Of a DNA stretch of 50,009 nt, positions 1 through 7,526 are shown piece after piece; the stretch's first letter is position 1; each line of letters begins with the position of its first letter. The notes under the pieces are model-generated. The model was not told the origin of the DNA. It was given only the letters and a program-made list of their open reading frames with translations, and ran no database searches. Made by a program: the position numbers and the translations under genes. This stretch comes from Marinovum algicola (GTDB lineage Bacteria; Pseudomonadota; Alphaproteobacteria; Rhodobacterales; Rhodobacteraceae), in the NCBI RefSeq assembly GCF_900109145.1, contig NZ_FNYY01000029.1, positions 1 to 50,009 on the forward strand, given 5' to 3'.

Positions 1-257
1 GGATGCGGGGCCGGCAGGGCAAGCCCGGCCAGCCGCTCTCCGATGGTGGAGATCGCAACCGTGACCGAGAGATCGACCGGGGCGTCAGCGGAAAGGTCTG
101 CGATCACGGGCTCATCTGGTCGGTTGCTTCATCCTGCGGTGCAGATAGCGGCAAGGGAAGGGGGAGGTCAATGCGCAGCGCCGCGCGCGGGAAAGAGCGG
201 CGACCAGGTGTTTCGCGCGCGAAACAAATCATGATAACAAGTTGAAAACAAACAATA
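1..257. other. Left-edge non-coding segment downstream of parB
   Basis: No convincing gene is seen here. Short open frames on the plus strand have low-complexity Arg/Gly composition and no recognisable domain. The segment lies directly after the stop of parB and carries the parS-like palindrome at 209-226, so it is best read as the centromere-bearing tail of the partition locus. What lies to the left of base 1 is unknown. Confidence 0.5.
209..226. promoter_or_regulatory. parS: parS-like centromere palindrome
   Basis: A perfect 18-bp palindrome, TGTTTCGCGCGCGAAACA, starts 32 bp beyond the parB stop codon. Its inner 16 bp fit the GTT-N4-GC-N4-AAC pattern known for parS sites of RepABC-type plasmids. 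Position beside parAB and perfect symmetry make it the likely ParB binding site. No second copy was noticed around parA or repA. The binding itself is inferred. Confidence 0.8.
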
Positions 258-1301
258 TCACTCTTTCCACTCTTTCAGCCACTGCTGCAAGGCGCTGCGA
301 AACGCCGCCGAGACACCGGGGCCGGAGAGCCGCAGCTCCTGCGCCTCGGGCTGCCAGTCCATGGAGATCGGCCCGGCGGCGGCCCCGGTCGCGCGCGGCC
401 GTTCGGCCGGCGCCGGGCGGGGGGTGCCCTCGGCCGGGGTCGCCGCCCCGGCGCCGGTCCCGGCGCGCAGGGCGCGTTTCAGCACCACCTGCTCGGCCTC
501 GGCATCGGCGGGACCGGCGGCTTTCAACGCGCGCGCGAGGGCCTTGGCAAAGCCGCGATCCTCGCCCAGCCGCCGCGCCAGATCGAGGCCCAGCCGCTCG
601 CCGATCGCCATCGGAAAGGCCAGCGCCCCGTCGAGATGGCGCACCAGGGCGACAAAGGACCGGATCTTGGATTTCTTGGCCCGGCTGGCCGCGGCATAAA
701 GCGCATCCAGCGCCGCCCGATCGTGCGGGAAGACGCCTTCCTCCACCGCCCGCACCGCGATGCGCGCGCGCTCGTAATGGCTGAGCCCGACGCGGACCTC
801 GTTCTCCTCGACCATGGCGAGATAGGCCTCCGAAGCCTCGCCCGGCCGGGTCACCCGCGCCAGCACCGCGGCAAAGCGCGCCTCGCCGGTCTCCTCATGC
901 AGCTGGCGCAGCGCGGTCAGCCGGCGCCAGCCCGAGATCAGCCCGTAGCGGCCGCCGGCGCGACCGGCGCCGAGATCGACCACCTCGATCGCCGTCTGCT
1001 GGCCGCGGGCGCGCAGGCTGGCGGTCAGCGCCGCCTGTTCCTCGTCGGAAACGCCGATCCGGTCGCGTACCAGATAGGCGGCATCCACCGCCGCAAGCGG
1101 CAGGCTTTCGAGAAAGCGGCCATCGGCGCGGGCCCGGGCCATTTCCTCCGACAGCGTCTCGAGCGCCGCCGAGGAGGCGGTCTCGCCGGCGACCTGGGCG
1201 ATCGGCGGGGTCGAGAGCGGACCGGGGGCGGCGCTGGGGGCCGGGGCGGCGGCCTCGAGGTAATCGGCGCGCGGCGGGGTCAGGCGTTTGCGACGGGCCA
1301 T
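258..1301 (-). CDS. parB: ParB/RepB-type plasmid partition protein
   Basis: Predicted 347-aa centromere-binding protein of the plasmid ParB/RepB family, which binds parS and loads with ParA to segregate the replicon. The central region shows the family features: a GQQTAIEV segment followed by a conserved LISGWRRLTALRQL stretch (the ParB N-terminal nuclease-like fold), then a predicted helix-turn-helix around LSHYERARIAVRAVEEG. The reading frame stays open upstream into parA, but the ATG at 1301 is preferred: it begins MARRKRL, has a GGAGA ribosome-binding site a few bases upstream, and avoids a 110-bp overlap with parA. It lies 55 bp downstream of parA, so the two are very probably one operon. 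A parS-like palindrome follows the gene. Confidence 0.88.
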   Translation of the reverse strand: MARRKRLTPPRADYLEAAAPAPSAAPGPLSTPPIAQVAGETASSAALETLSEEMARARADGRFLESLPLAAVDAAYLVRDRIGVSDEEQAALTASLRARGQQTAIEVVDLGAGRAGGRYGLISGWRRLTALRQLHEETGEARFAAVLARVTRPGEASEAYLAMVEENEVRVGLSHYERARIAVRAVEEGVFPHDRAALDALYAAASRAKKSKIRSFVALVRHLDGALAFPMAIGERLGLDLARRLGEDRGFAKALARALKAAGPADAEAEQVVLKRALRAGTGAGAATPAEGTPRPAPAERPRATGAAAGPISMDWQPEAQELRLSGPGVSAAFRSALQQWLKEWKE

Positions 1302-1356
1302 CAGCGGATCTCCGGCAGACAGGGACAGGACAGACGGGGAGAGGGCAGGGCGGGCG

Positions 1357-2745
1357 TCATGCGGCGCTCTCTTCGCGGGCGGCCTGTTCCTCGCGCCGCC
1401 AGATGCCCAGCAGCAGCTGCTTGAAGGCGGCATAGGTGGCGTCGAAGGTCTCGCGGCCGCGGGCATAGGTCTCGCGGTTGAAATCGCGGTAATCGGCCTC
1501 GTAGATGCCGTTGACCTGTTCCCCGGCCTGGCCGATCAGGGCGGTGAAATTCTGCCGGTGCGGCGACAGCACCCGACCGAGATAGGCCTGCATCAGCCCG
1601 GCAAGCTCGGCCTGCTGGCTGTCGTCGTAGCGGGTGATGACGGCGCGCACCGCATCCCATTCGAAATGCAGCTCCTCGCGGCCCAGCGCCCGGGCGGCGA
1701 TATTCTCGCTCTGCTCGATCGAGGTGAAGGTGGAATGCAGCATGTCGAAGAACCGCCCCGTGGAATCGAACTCCAGGAAAGAGGCGCCCAGCGGCACCAG
1801 CAGGATGTCAGAGGCGGCCAGCCCGTTGATCGTCAGATAGCCCAGCGCCGGCGGGGTATCGAGGAAGACCAGATCGTAATCGTCGAGGATGCCATCCTCC
1901 TCCAGGGTCTCGGTCAGCGCATCCCAGAGCTTCCAGCTGCGGCCCTGCATCCGCCAGACCGGGATCTGGAACTCGGCCCAGTAGAGGTTGAGCTGGGCAC
2001 CGATCAGGTCGATGTTGGGCCAATGGGTCTTCTGCACCAGGTCGGGGGCCTTGATCTCCAGCGCCTCGCCCAGGGTGTCGTCGAGCGGCACCGGCGCCTC
2101 GCCCCGGTCCATCCGGCCCTGGTTGGTGGCGCGCAGGTGGCGGGCGTAGTGGCGCGCCAGCAGCGGGAAGACGGTCTGCCATTCATCCTCGACCTTGCCG
2201 TTGAAGATCGAGGTCATCGAGCCCTGGCTGTCGAGGTCGATCACCAGCACCTTGTAGCCGTCGAGCGCCGCCGACATCGCCAGATGCGCCGCCGTCGAGG
2301 TCTTGCCGACGCCGCCCTTGAAGTTGGCCACCGCCACCAGCTTGGCCGGCAGCCCCTCGGGGCGATAGGGGCGATAGTCGCGGCCCTTGGCGCCCTCTTC
2401 GGCGAAATGCGCCCTGAGCCGCAGCACCTCGTCGAGGGTGAACCATTTGGCGCCGCCCTCGGTCTCGGAGCGGCCCTGCGGCAGGGCGGGGTTCTGCCGC
2501 AGCACGCGGCGGAAATGCGCCTGCGCCACCGGGATCAGGTAACGGGTGATCTCCCAGGTGGAAAACAGCCGCAGTCGGCGTTCACCGCTCTCGCCCATCC
2601 CGCGCGAGGCGAGATCGGCGCGACCGCGCGCACAGGCCTCCGACATCGACTTGAATTCCGCGGTCGACATCGGCGCGCCAAGCTCGGCCAGGGCGGCATC
2701 GGGGTCGATGTTGAAATAGGGAGGCCGCTGGTCGGATTTGTTCAT
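1357..2745 (-). CDS. parA: ParA/RepA-type partition ATPase
   Basis: Predicted 462-aa partition ATPase of the large type Ib ParA family. Residues 1-135 form an extra N-terminal region with a putative DNA-binding helix-turn-helix (STWEITRYL ... KWFTLDEVLRLR), typical of ParA proteins that also autorepress. The deviant Walker A motif FKGGVGKTSTAAHLA lies near residue 143, followed by the VLVIDLDSQGS segment and a later DLVFLDTPPALGY Walker B-like strand. It is transcribed away from repA and is followed by parB. Length and architecture fit ParA/RepA proteins of alphaproteobacterial plasmids. No frameshift or missing motif is visible. Confidence 0.92.
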   Translation of the reverse strand: MNKSDQRPPYFNIDPDAALAELGAPMSTAEFKSMSEACARGRADLASRGMGESGERRLRLFSTWEITRYLIPVAQAHFRRVLRQNPALPQGRSETEGGAKWFTLDEVLRLRAHFAEEGAKGRDYRPYRPEGLPAKLVAVANFKGGVGKTSTAAHLAMSAALDGYKVLVIDLDSQGSMTSIFNGKVEDEWQTVFPLLARHYARHLRATNQGRMDRGEAPVPLDDTLGEALEIKAPDLVQKTHWPNIDLIGAQLNLYWAEFQIPVWRMQGRSWKLWDALTETLEEDGILDDYDLVFLDTPPALGYLTINGLAASDILLVPLGASFLEFDSTGRFFDMLHSTFTSIEQSENIAARALGREELHFEWDAVRAVITRYDDSQQAELAGLMQAYLGRVLSPHRQNFTALIGQAGEQVNGIYEADYRDFNRETYARGRETFDATYAAFKQLLLGIWRREEQAAREESAA

Positions 2746-2783
2746 TGTGCCGCTCGAATTTCGCTATGTGCTGCGTTTTCTCC

Positions 2784-2811
2784 AGTGTACGCAAAAAGGC
2801 AATACATTCAA
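2784..2811 (-). promoter_or_regulatory. Possible parA promoter
   Basis: On the minus strand TTGAAT (2811-2806) and TACACT (2789-2784) are separated by 16 bp, about 40 bp upstream of the parA start codon. The match to the sigma-70 consensus is moderate. It is the best candidate seen by eye. Confidence 0.3.
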
Positions 2812-2918
2812 ATGGAGATCGCACATTGAGCCAGGTTTTCGGGGAAGAGCCGGTTTCGCCCGGGGGCGGGAGAAAAAAATTCCAGTTAGGAATCTGTTAT
2901 ATCTTTAGTTACAGGCTC

Positions 2919-2957
2919 GGGGCCTTTCGGCAAAGCCCCTGAAAACAAGGGGCTTTG
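2919..2957 (+). promoter_or_regulatory. Competing hairpins in the repA leader
   Basis: Segment A GGGGCCTTT (2919-2927) can pair with segment B AAAGCCCC (2932-2939) around a CGGC loop with one bulged C. Segment B, extended as CAAAGCCCC (2931-2939), can instead pair perfectly with segment C GGGGCTTTG (2949-2957) around a 9-nt loop. The two stems exclude each other. This geometry resembles attenuators or counter-transcribed RNA control regions of plasmid copy number. The pairing is visible in the sequence; the regulatory role is inferred. Confidence 0.5.
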
Positions 2958-2978
2958 AGGTGTTGCCGGAAGCCTGGG

Positions 2979-3044
2979 TGACTCTGATCCCACGATCGGG
3001 CGATTCCGAACCCCCAAAGCGCCGATTCCGATCCCACGTTGCCG
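2979..3044 (+). repeat. 22-bp iteron-like direct repeats
   Basis: Three adjacent units at a 22-bp period: 2979-3000, 3001-3022 and 3023-3044. CGATTCCGA occurs at 3001-3009 and 3023-3031 (spacing 22), and GATCCCACG at 2986-2994 and 3030-3038 (spacing 44). A degenerate fourth unit may follow at 3045-3066. The period is about two helical turns, as expected for RepA initiator binding sites. Confidence 0.65.
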
Positions 3045-3068
3045 CGATCCCCGGCGCTGGACGGGGGC

Positions 3069-3077
3069 TGTGGATAA
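3069..3077 (-). promoter_or_regulatory. Consensus DnaA box
   Basis: TGTGGATAA on the plus strand is the exact complement of the consensus DnaA box TTATCCACA. It sits directly after the iteron array, as in iteron plasmid origins where host DnaA assists the plasmid initiator. Function is inferred from position and perfect match. Confidence 0.75.
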
Positions 3078-3141
3078 CCCTAGGGTGAGCGTTAATGAAA
3101 ACACGATTCCCGAACAGCCGGGAACGGGCAGAGAGACGGGT

Positions 3142-4167
3142 ATGACGGCGGCAACTGGCGGTAGCGGGGCAGGGGGGCTTTTGCCCGAACGCCACCCCAC
3201 GGGGGATTTCTTTGTCTGCGATATCTTCGACGCCCTGCCCAAGGGCGACCTGGCGACGATGGAACACCCGGTGTTCTCGCTCTCGACCCGGCCGGACCGG
3301 CGCATCCTGTCCTATCTGCACAATGGCGCCGAGATCACCGTCACGCCTTCGGTGCGCGGTCTGGCGACGATCCATGACAAGGACATCCTGATCTATTGCA
3401 TCAGCCAGCTGGTGGCGGCGCTCAACGCCGGGCGCACGGTGGCGCGGCAGCTGACGCTCCGGGCGCATGACCTGCTGGTCGCCACCAACCGCGAGACCAG
3501 CGGCGATGGCTACAAGCGGCTGCGCGATGCCTTCGAGCGGCTGGCCGGCACCCGCATCACCACCAATATCGAGACCGGCGGCCGCGAGGTGACCGCGGGC
3601 TTCGGGCTGATCGAGAGCTGGCAGATCGAGCGCCGGTCGAAGGGCGGTCGCATGGTCAGCGTGCAGGTGGTGCTGAGCGACTGGCTCTACCGGGCGGTGC
3701 TGGCGAAATCGGTGCTGACGCTCAGCCGCGACTACTTTCGTCTGCGCAAGCCGCTGGAGCGGCGGATCTACGAGCTGGCGCGCAAGCATTGCGGCCGCCA
3801 GCCGGGCTGGACCGTCTCGGTCGACACGCTGTTGAAGAAATCCGGCTCGGCCAGCCCGCGCCGGGTGTTCCGCAAGATGCTGCGCGACATGATCGCCGCC
3901 GATCACCTGCCGGATTACCGGATGGAGGAATGCGAGGGCGATCTGATCCGCTTTGCCCCGCGCGCTGCGGTGATCGAGAGCCCCGGTCGCGGCCCGGTGC
4001 TGAGCCCGCAGGTGATCGAGCAGGCCCGCGCCCTGGCGCCGGGGCAGGACGTCTATCAACTCGAGGCCGAATGGCGCGCCTATTGGCAGCGCTCGGGCCG
4101 GCCGCAGCTGCGCCGGCCGGGGGCGGCCTTTCTGGGCTTCCTGCGCCGGCGGCTGGCGCAGGACTAG
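3142..4167 (+). CDS. repA: Replication initiator protein RepA (RPA family)
   Basis: Predicted 341-aa plasmid replication initiator. It carries hallmark stretches of the alphaproteobacterial RPA family near the N-terminus (LLPERHP, FFVCDIFDA, MEHPVFSLSTRPDRRI) and centrally (ATIHDKDILIYCISQL, RAHDLLVATNRETSGDGY, RLRDAFERLAGTRI, RDYFRLRKPLERRIYELARKHCG), which form winged-helix DNA-binding domains. The ATG at 3142 is preferred because family members begin shortly before LLPERHP; a GTG at 3070 would add 24 unusual residues and overlap the DnaA box. Upstream are iterons and alternative hairpins that probably control initiation and copy number. It is divergent from parAB. The gene ends 30 bp before the convergent RTX gene, with a short GC-rich inverted repeat between them. 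Confidence 0.93.
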   Translation: MTAATGGSGAGGLLPERHPTGDFFVCDIFDALPKGDLATMEHPVFSLSTRPDRRILSYLHNGAEITVTPSVRGLATIHDKDILIYCISQLVAALNAGRTVARQLTLRAHDLLVATNRETSGDGYKRLRDAFERLAGTRITTNIETGGREVTAGFGLIESWQIERRSKGGRMVSVQVVLSDWLYRAVLAKSVLTLSRDYFRLRKPLERRIYELARKHCGRQPGWTVSVDTLLKKSGSASPRRVFRKMLRDMIAADHLPDYRMEECEGDLIRFAPRAAVIESPGRGPVLSPQVIEQARALAPGQDVYQLEAEWRAYWQRSGRPQLRRPGAAFLGFLRRRLAQD

Positions 4168-4197
4168 CACCGCCTGTCGCACCCGGGCGCCGGGGGC

Positions 4198-6708
4198 TCA
4201 CACCAGGGCGATGTTGTCCTCCAGCGCGGTGATGTCGGTCAGCCCTTCGAGAAACAGCACCTCGCCGGTGCCGAAATCGATCTCGATACCGCCATTGACC
4301 ACGGTGGCATGGGCCTCGAGCAGCGCCTCGGCATCCCGGGCCCCGGTCAGCCGGGTGTTAAAGCGCAGCATGTCCTGGAAATCCTCGAAATCGGTGATCG
4401 TGTCATTGCCGAAGCCCTCGGCAAAAACGAAGGTGTCGCTCAGGGTGCCGCCGCGCAGCTCGTCGTCGCCGGCGCCGCCATCGATCCGGTCGACCCCCTG
4501 GTTGCCATAGAGACTGTCATTGCCGGCGCCACCGGTGAGCCAGTCGTCGCCCGATGCCCCCGAGAGCCAGTCGTCGCCGTTGCCACCGATCAGCGTGTCG
4601 GCGCCGATATTGCCGTAGAGGCTGTCATTGCCGATCCCGCCCTCGAGCGAATCCCAGCCGTAGCCGCCGGAGAGGAAATCATCGCCGTCGCCGCCGAACA
4701 GCTGGTCGCGGCCGTCGCTGCCATAAAGCGTGTCCTGCCCGGCATTGCCGTAAAGCGTGTCCCAGCCGGTGCGGCCGATCAGGAAATCGTCGCCGCCCCC
4801 GCCATGCGCCGCATCGGCGCCATTGCCGGGGCTGATCCAGTCGTTGCCGGTGCCGCCATACAGCAGATCGACGCCGGTGTTGCCGTAAAGCGTGTCATGA
4901 CCGCCATTGCCATGCAGGGTGTCGGCGCCGGTGCCGCCCAGCATCGAGTCATTGCCGGCGCCGCCGTTCAGCAGGTCGGTCGAGCTTTCGCCATTGACGG
5001 TGTCGTTGCCATCCTCGCCATGCAGCACATCCGCGCCGGTGCCGCCGAGCAGCAGATCGTTGCCGTCCGCGCCATGCAGGGTGTCATGCGCCGCCGCCCC
5101 CTCGATCCGGTCATGACCCGGGCCGCCGTCAAGCGCATCGTTGCCGGCCAAGCCCTCGAGGGTGTCATTGCCTTCCATGCCCGCGATGGTGTCGTTCCCG
5201 GCGCTGCCGGTCAGCCGGTCGTTGCCGGAAGTGCCGATCCGGGGCCCGTCGAGACCACCCCCACCGCCGCCACCTCCGCCGCCGCCGGTGTTGCCGCCGC
5301 CCGAGCCTGCCCCGGCGGGCAGGCCCAGCATGTCGGTGTCGAGGAAATCTTCCGGCGCCAGCGCGGCGCCATTGGCTGTTTGCAGGATCAGGGTCTCGCC
5401 ATTGAAGCGGATCTCGGCGCCATCGCTGCGGCTGGTGATCTCGAGCTGGCCCAGCGAATGGAGCCGCCCCCAGGCCGAGAGATCGACCCGGTCGGTGCCG
5501 GGGGTGAAATCGGTGATCCGGTCGGGGACGCCATCGGCGGCCAGCACGAAGACATCCGCCCCCGCCCCGCCGGTCAGCACATCCGCGCCGCCGCCATCAA
5601 AGAGCACGTCCTCGCCGCTGCCGCCGGTCAGGGTCTCGTTGCCGGTGCTGCCGATCTCGACCCCGCCGGCGGGGTCGAAGGCGACGGTGAGATGGGTGAG
5701 GCCCCGCTCGCTTTCGGAGGTGGCGAAGACATGCAGCACATTGCCCAGGGCGACCAGCTCCAGCGCCGAGACATTCATCAGCGTGCTGTCCGGCCCGTCG
5801 GCGATGGTGTCGAGATGCACGAGCTGGCCCGAGGGCAGGATCAGGAACAGGCTCAGCCCGTCGTCGGCGCCGCCGGCGACCAGGTAATGCCGGCCGGCCA
5901 CCTCGGCGGTCTCCAGCACCGTCACCCCGCCAAAGCGGGTGGCGAGCGTGTCGAGCAGGTGGCTGCGCGGATCGAGCGTGCCATTGGCCGAGACCGCGAA
6001 GACCGACAGCGAGCCGCTGCCCGCCGCGCCGAGGATCACCAGCGTGGTGCCGTCGACCTCGGCCACCCTCAGCGCGCTGGGGTTGTGGACGCCCAGGCCC
6101 TCGGCCGCGCCGAGGCTGTCGGTGGCGGTGAGCTGGCCGCTGGCCGAGACCCGGTAGAGCGTCAGCCCCGACTCCGCCCCGCCCGAGGCCACCGCCACAA
6201 AGGTGGTGCCGCCGATCTCGAGCCCGGCCAGCGCGGTGGGCGCCCCGGCATAGGTGCCGGTGGTGTCGCCGCGGGCATGGACCTGGACGAGCTGGCCGGC
6301 GCTGCCCGGCGCCAGGGTATAAAGCGTGCCCACCCCCGGCAGGGCGGCGACATAGACCCGGCCACCGGCCAGGTCGAGCGGCAGCAGGGTCGGCGCCATC
6401 CCCGGCAGGGCGGAATTGCCGGCATAGACCATCTGGCCGATGCCGGGCACGAGCCGGTCCAGGGTCTCTTCGCGCACCGCCCAGCTCTGGCCTGCGGCGC
6501 TCCAGCCCACCAGCGCGGTATCGACCGGGCTGGCGCCTGCGGTCGAGAGCCCGCCGCCGCCCAGCTCGAAGCGGGCGAGGCTCTGCCCGCCCTGGCTTTC
6601 GACCAGCAATGTCGTGGCGCCGCCCGCTTGCGTCACCCAGAGGCCGGGCGCCCGCGCGTCCTGCAATATATTGGTGCCCAGCACCCCTTCGACAGCAAAC
6701 TCCGCCAT
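4198..6708 (-). CDS. RTX-type calcium-binding secreted protein with propeller-like N-terminus
   Basis: Predicted 836-aa protein without a Sec signal peptide. Residues 1 to about 350 contain recurring units of the type 'value, G-x-L-x-L-Y/F, G-x-L', suggesting a beta-propeller-like domain. A small GNETLTGGSGEDVLFDGG-type RTX patch and FTPGTDRVDLS segment follow, then a polyglycine linker near residue 475, then a long array of GGxGxDxLx nonapeptide repeats (about 490-760) that bind calcium in secreted proteins. The last 75 residues (ITDFEDFQDMLRF ... DNIALV) resemble the C-termini of the two RTX proteins at 39.2-44 kb and are probably the type I secretion signal. It lies 147 bp downstream of kpsT on the same strand and may be co-transcribed with the exporter. 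No enzymatic motif was recognised; an adhesin or matrix role is inference. Confidence 0.82.
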   Translation of the reverse strand: MAEFAVEGVLGTNILQDARAPGLWVTQAGGATTLLVESQGGQSLARFELGGGGLSTAGASPVDTALVGWSAAGQSWAVREETLDRLVPGIGQMVYAGNSALPGMAPTLLPLDLAGGRVYVAALPGVGTLYTLAPGSAGQLVQVHARGDTTGTYAGAPTALAGLEIGGTTFVAVASGGAESGLTLYRVSASGQLTATDSLGAAEGLGVHNPSALRVAEVDGTTLVILGAAGSGSLSVFAVSANGTLDPRSHLLDTLATRFGGVTVLETAEVAGRHYLVAGGADDGLSLFLILPSGQLVHLDTIADGPDSTLMNVSALELVALGNVLHVFATSESERGLTHLTVAFDPAGGVEIGSTGNETLTGGSGEDVLFDGGGADVLTGGAGADVFVLAADGVPDRITDFTPGTDRVDLSAWGRLHSLGQLEITSRSDGAEIRFNGETLILQTANGAALAPEDFLDTDMLGLPAGAGSGGGNTGGGGGGGGGGGLDGPRIGTSGNDRLTGSAGNDTIAGMEGNDTLEGLAGNDALDGGPGHDRIEGAAAHDTLHGADGNDLLLGGTGADVLHGEDGNDTVNGESSTDLLNGGAGNDSMLGGTGADTLHGNGGHDTLYGNTGVDLLYGGTGNDWISPGNGADAAHGGGGDDFLIGRTGWDTLYGNAGQDTLYGSDGRDQLFGGDGDDFLSGGYGWDSLEGGIGNDSLYGNIGADTLIGGNGDDWLSGASGDDWLTGGAGNDSLYGNQGVDRIDGGAGDDELRGGTLSDTFVFAEGFGNDTITDFEDFQDMLRFNTRLTGARDAEALLEAHATVVNGGIEIDFGTGEVLFLEGLTDITALEDNIALV
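5251..5303 (-). repeat. Polyglycine-coding triplet tract
   Basis: A GGN triplet run (CCN on the plus strand) encodes an uninterrupted run of 11 glycines within a Gly-rich linker between the first RTX patch and the main RTX array of the 836-aa protein. Such runs are prone to in-frame slippage, so linker length may vary between strains. Confidence 0.7.
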
Positions 6709-6855
6709 CTCTCACACCTTTCCCGCTACCCGGGACCAGGCATGCCCGCAGACCCCGGAGGGGCGCGGGCGAAAGCATGGCGAAAGGGGGGAGAGCGGGG
6801 CCGATTTTAGGAAAATGCGGCCGGGATGCGGTGGGGTCCGGCGATGTCCGCAGGG

Positions 6856-7521
6856 CTACTTGCGGGCCTTCTTCATGTTCTGCCCATGCACGGCGATGGC
6901 CTCTTCGAGGTCTTCATAGAAGGTCAGCTCGCCCTCCTCGAGCACCGCGCCGTAATCGCAGAGATTGCGGATCTCGGCGATCGAATGGGTCACCACCAGG
7001 GCCGAGGAGGTGGCCATGCGGTCCTTGAAGACCATGGCGCTCTTGGCCCGGAACGAGGCGTCGCCCACCGAGGTCACCTCGTCCACCAGATAGGTGTCGA
7101 ACTTGATCCCCATCGAAATGCCGAAGGCCAGCCGCGAGCGCATGCCCGAGGAATAGGAGCGCACCGGCATGTGGTAATGGCCGCCGAGCTCGGCGAAATC
7201 GCCGACGAAATCCAGGAGCGCCTCGGTGTCGACGCCATAGATCCGGGCGATGAAGCGCACGTTCTGCGCGCCGGTCAGCTCGCGGTGGAAGGTGCCGGCA
7301 AAGCCCACCGGAAAGGAGATCTCGCCATCGGTGAGGATCTCGCCGCCATCGGGCGGAAAATTGCCGGCGATCATCTGCAACAGGGTGGATTTTCCGGCGC
7401 CGTTGCGGCCCATCAGCCCCACCGCCTTGCCGGTGGGAAACACCGCGTTGATGCCGCGGGCCACGTATTTGCGGCCCCGGCGGGCGGGAAAGCTCTTGGT
7501 CAGGTTGCGCAGCTCGATCAT
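6856..7521 (-). CDS. kpsT: Polysaccharide ABC exporter ATPase (KpsT-like)
   Basis: Predicted 221-aa ATP-binding subunit of an ABC-2 capsule/polysaccharide exporter. Walker A GRNGAGKST is at residues 38-46, the signature YSSGM at 123-127 followed by RSRLAFG, Walker B FDTYLVDE near 141-148, and the switch His is H179 in VVTHS. The short length and DEVTSVGD box are typical of KpsT/BexA proteins rather than Wzt, which carry a C-terminal glycan-binding domain. The frame is open 17 codons further upstream, but the ATG at 7521 lies 5 bp after the kpsE stop and begins the family-like MIELRNLTKSF. It would pair with the KpsM-like permease encoded divergently at 8914 to drive glycan export across the inner membrane. 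Confidence 0.92.
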   Translation of the reverse strand: MIELRNLTKSFPARRGRKYVARGINAVFPTGKAVGLMGRNGAGKSTLLQMIAGNFPPDGGEILTDGEISFPVGFAGTFHRELTGAQNVRFIARIYGVDTEALLDFVGDFAELGGHYHMPVRSYSSGMRSRLAFGISMGIKFDTYLVDEVTSVGDASFRAKSAMVFKDRMATSSALVVTHSIAEIRNLCDYGAVLEEGELTFYEDLEEAIAVHGQNMKKARK

Positions 7522-7526
7522 CGCGC

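Larger units (their letters stand above)
2746..3141. other. oriV: Putative replication origin between parA and repA
   Basis: This 396-bp divergent intergenic region has no convincing gene but dense structure: a possible parA promoter (2784-2811), an A/T-richer patch around 2880-2912, three mutually complementary segments forming alternative hairpins (2919-2957), iteron-like 22-bp repeats (2979-3044) and a consensus DnaA box (3069-3077). Iterons next to a DnaA box just upstream of an RPA-family initiator gene are the standard layout of such plasmid origins. Origin function is inferred. An upstream GTG extension of repA would run into this region from 3070. Confidence 0.7.

Noticed and set aside
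3-245. Short plus-strand open frames at the left edge
   Set aside because: Arg/Gly-rich, no domain, and one includes the parS-like palindrome; non-coding centromere region is the better reading.
4309-6810. An 833-codon open frame opposite the first RTX gene
   Set aside because: Same mirror effect of repetitive GGxGxD codons; no domain and no ribosome-binding site.
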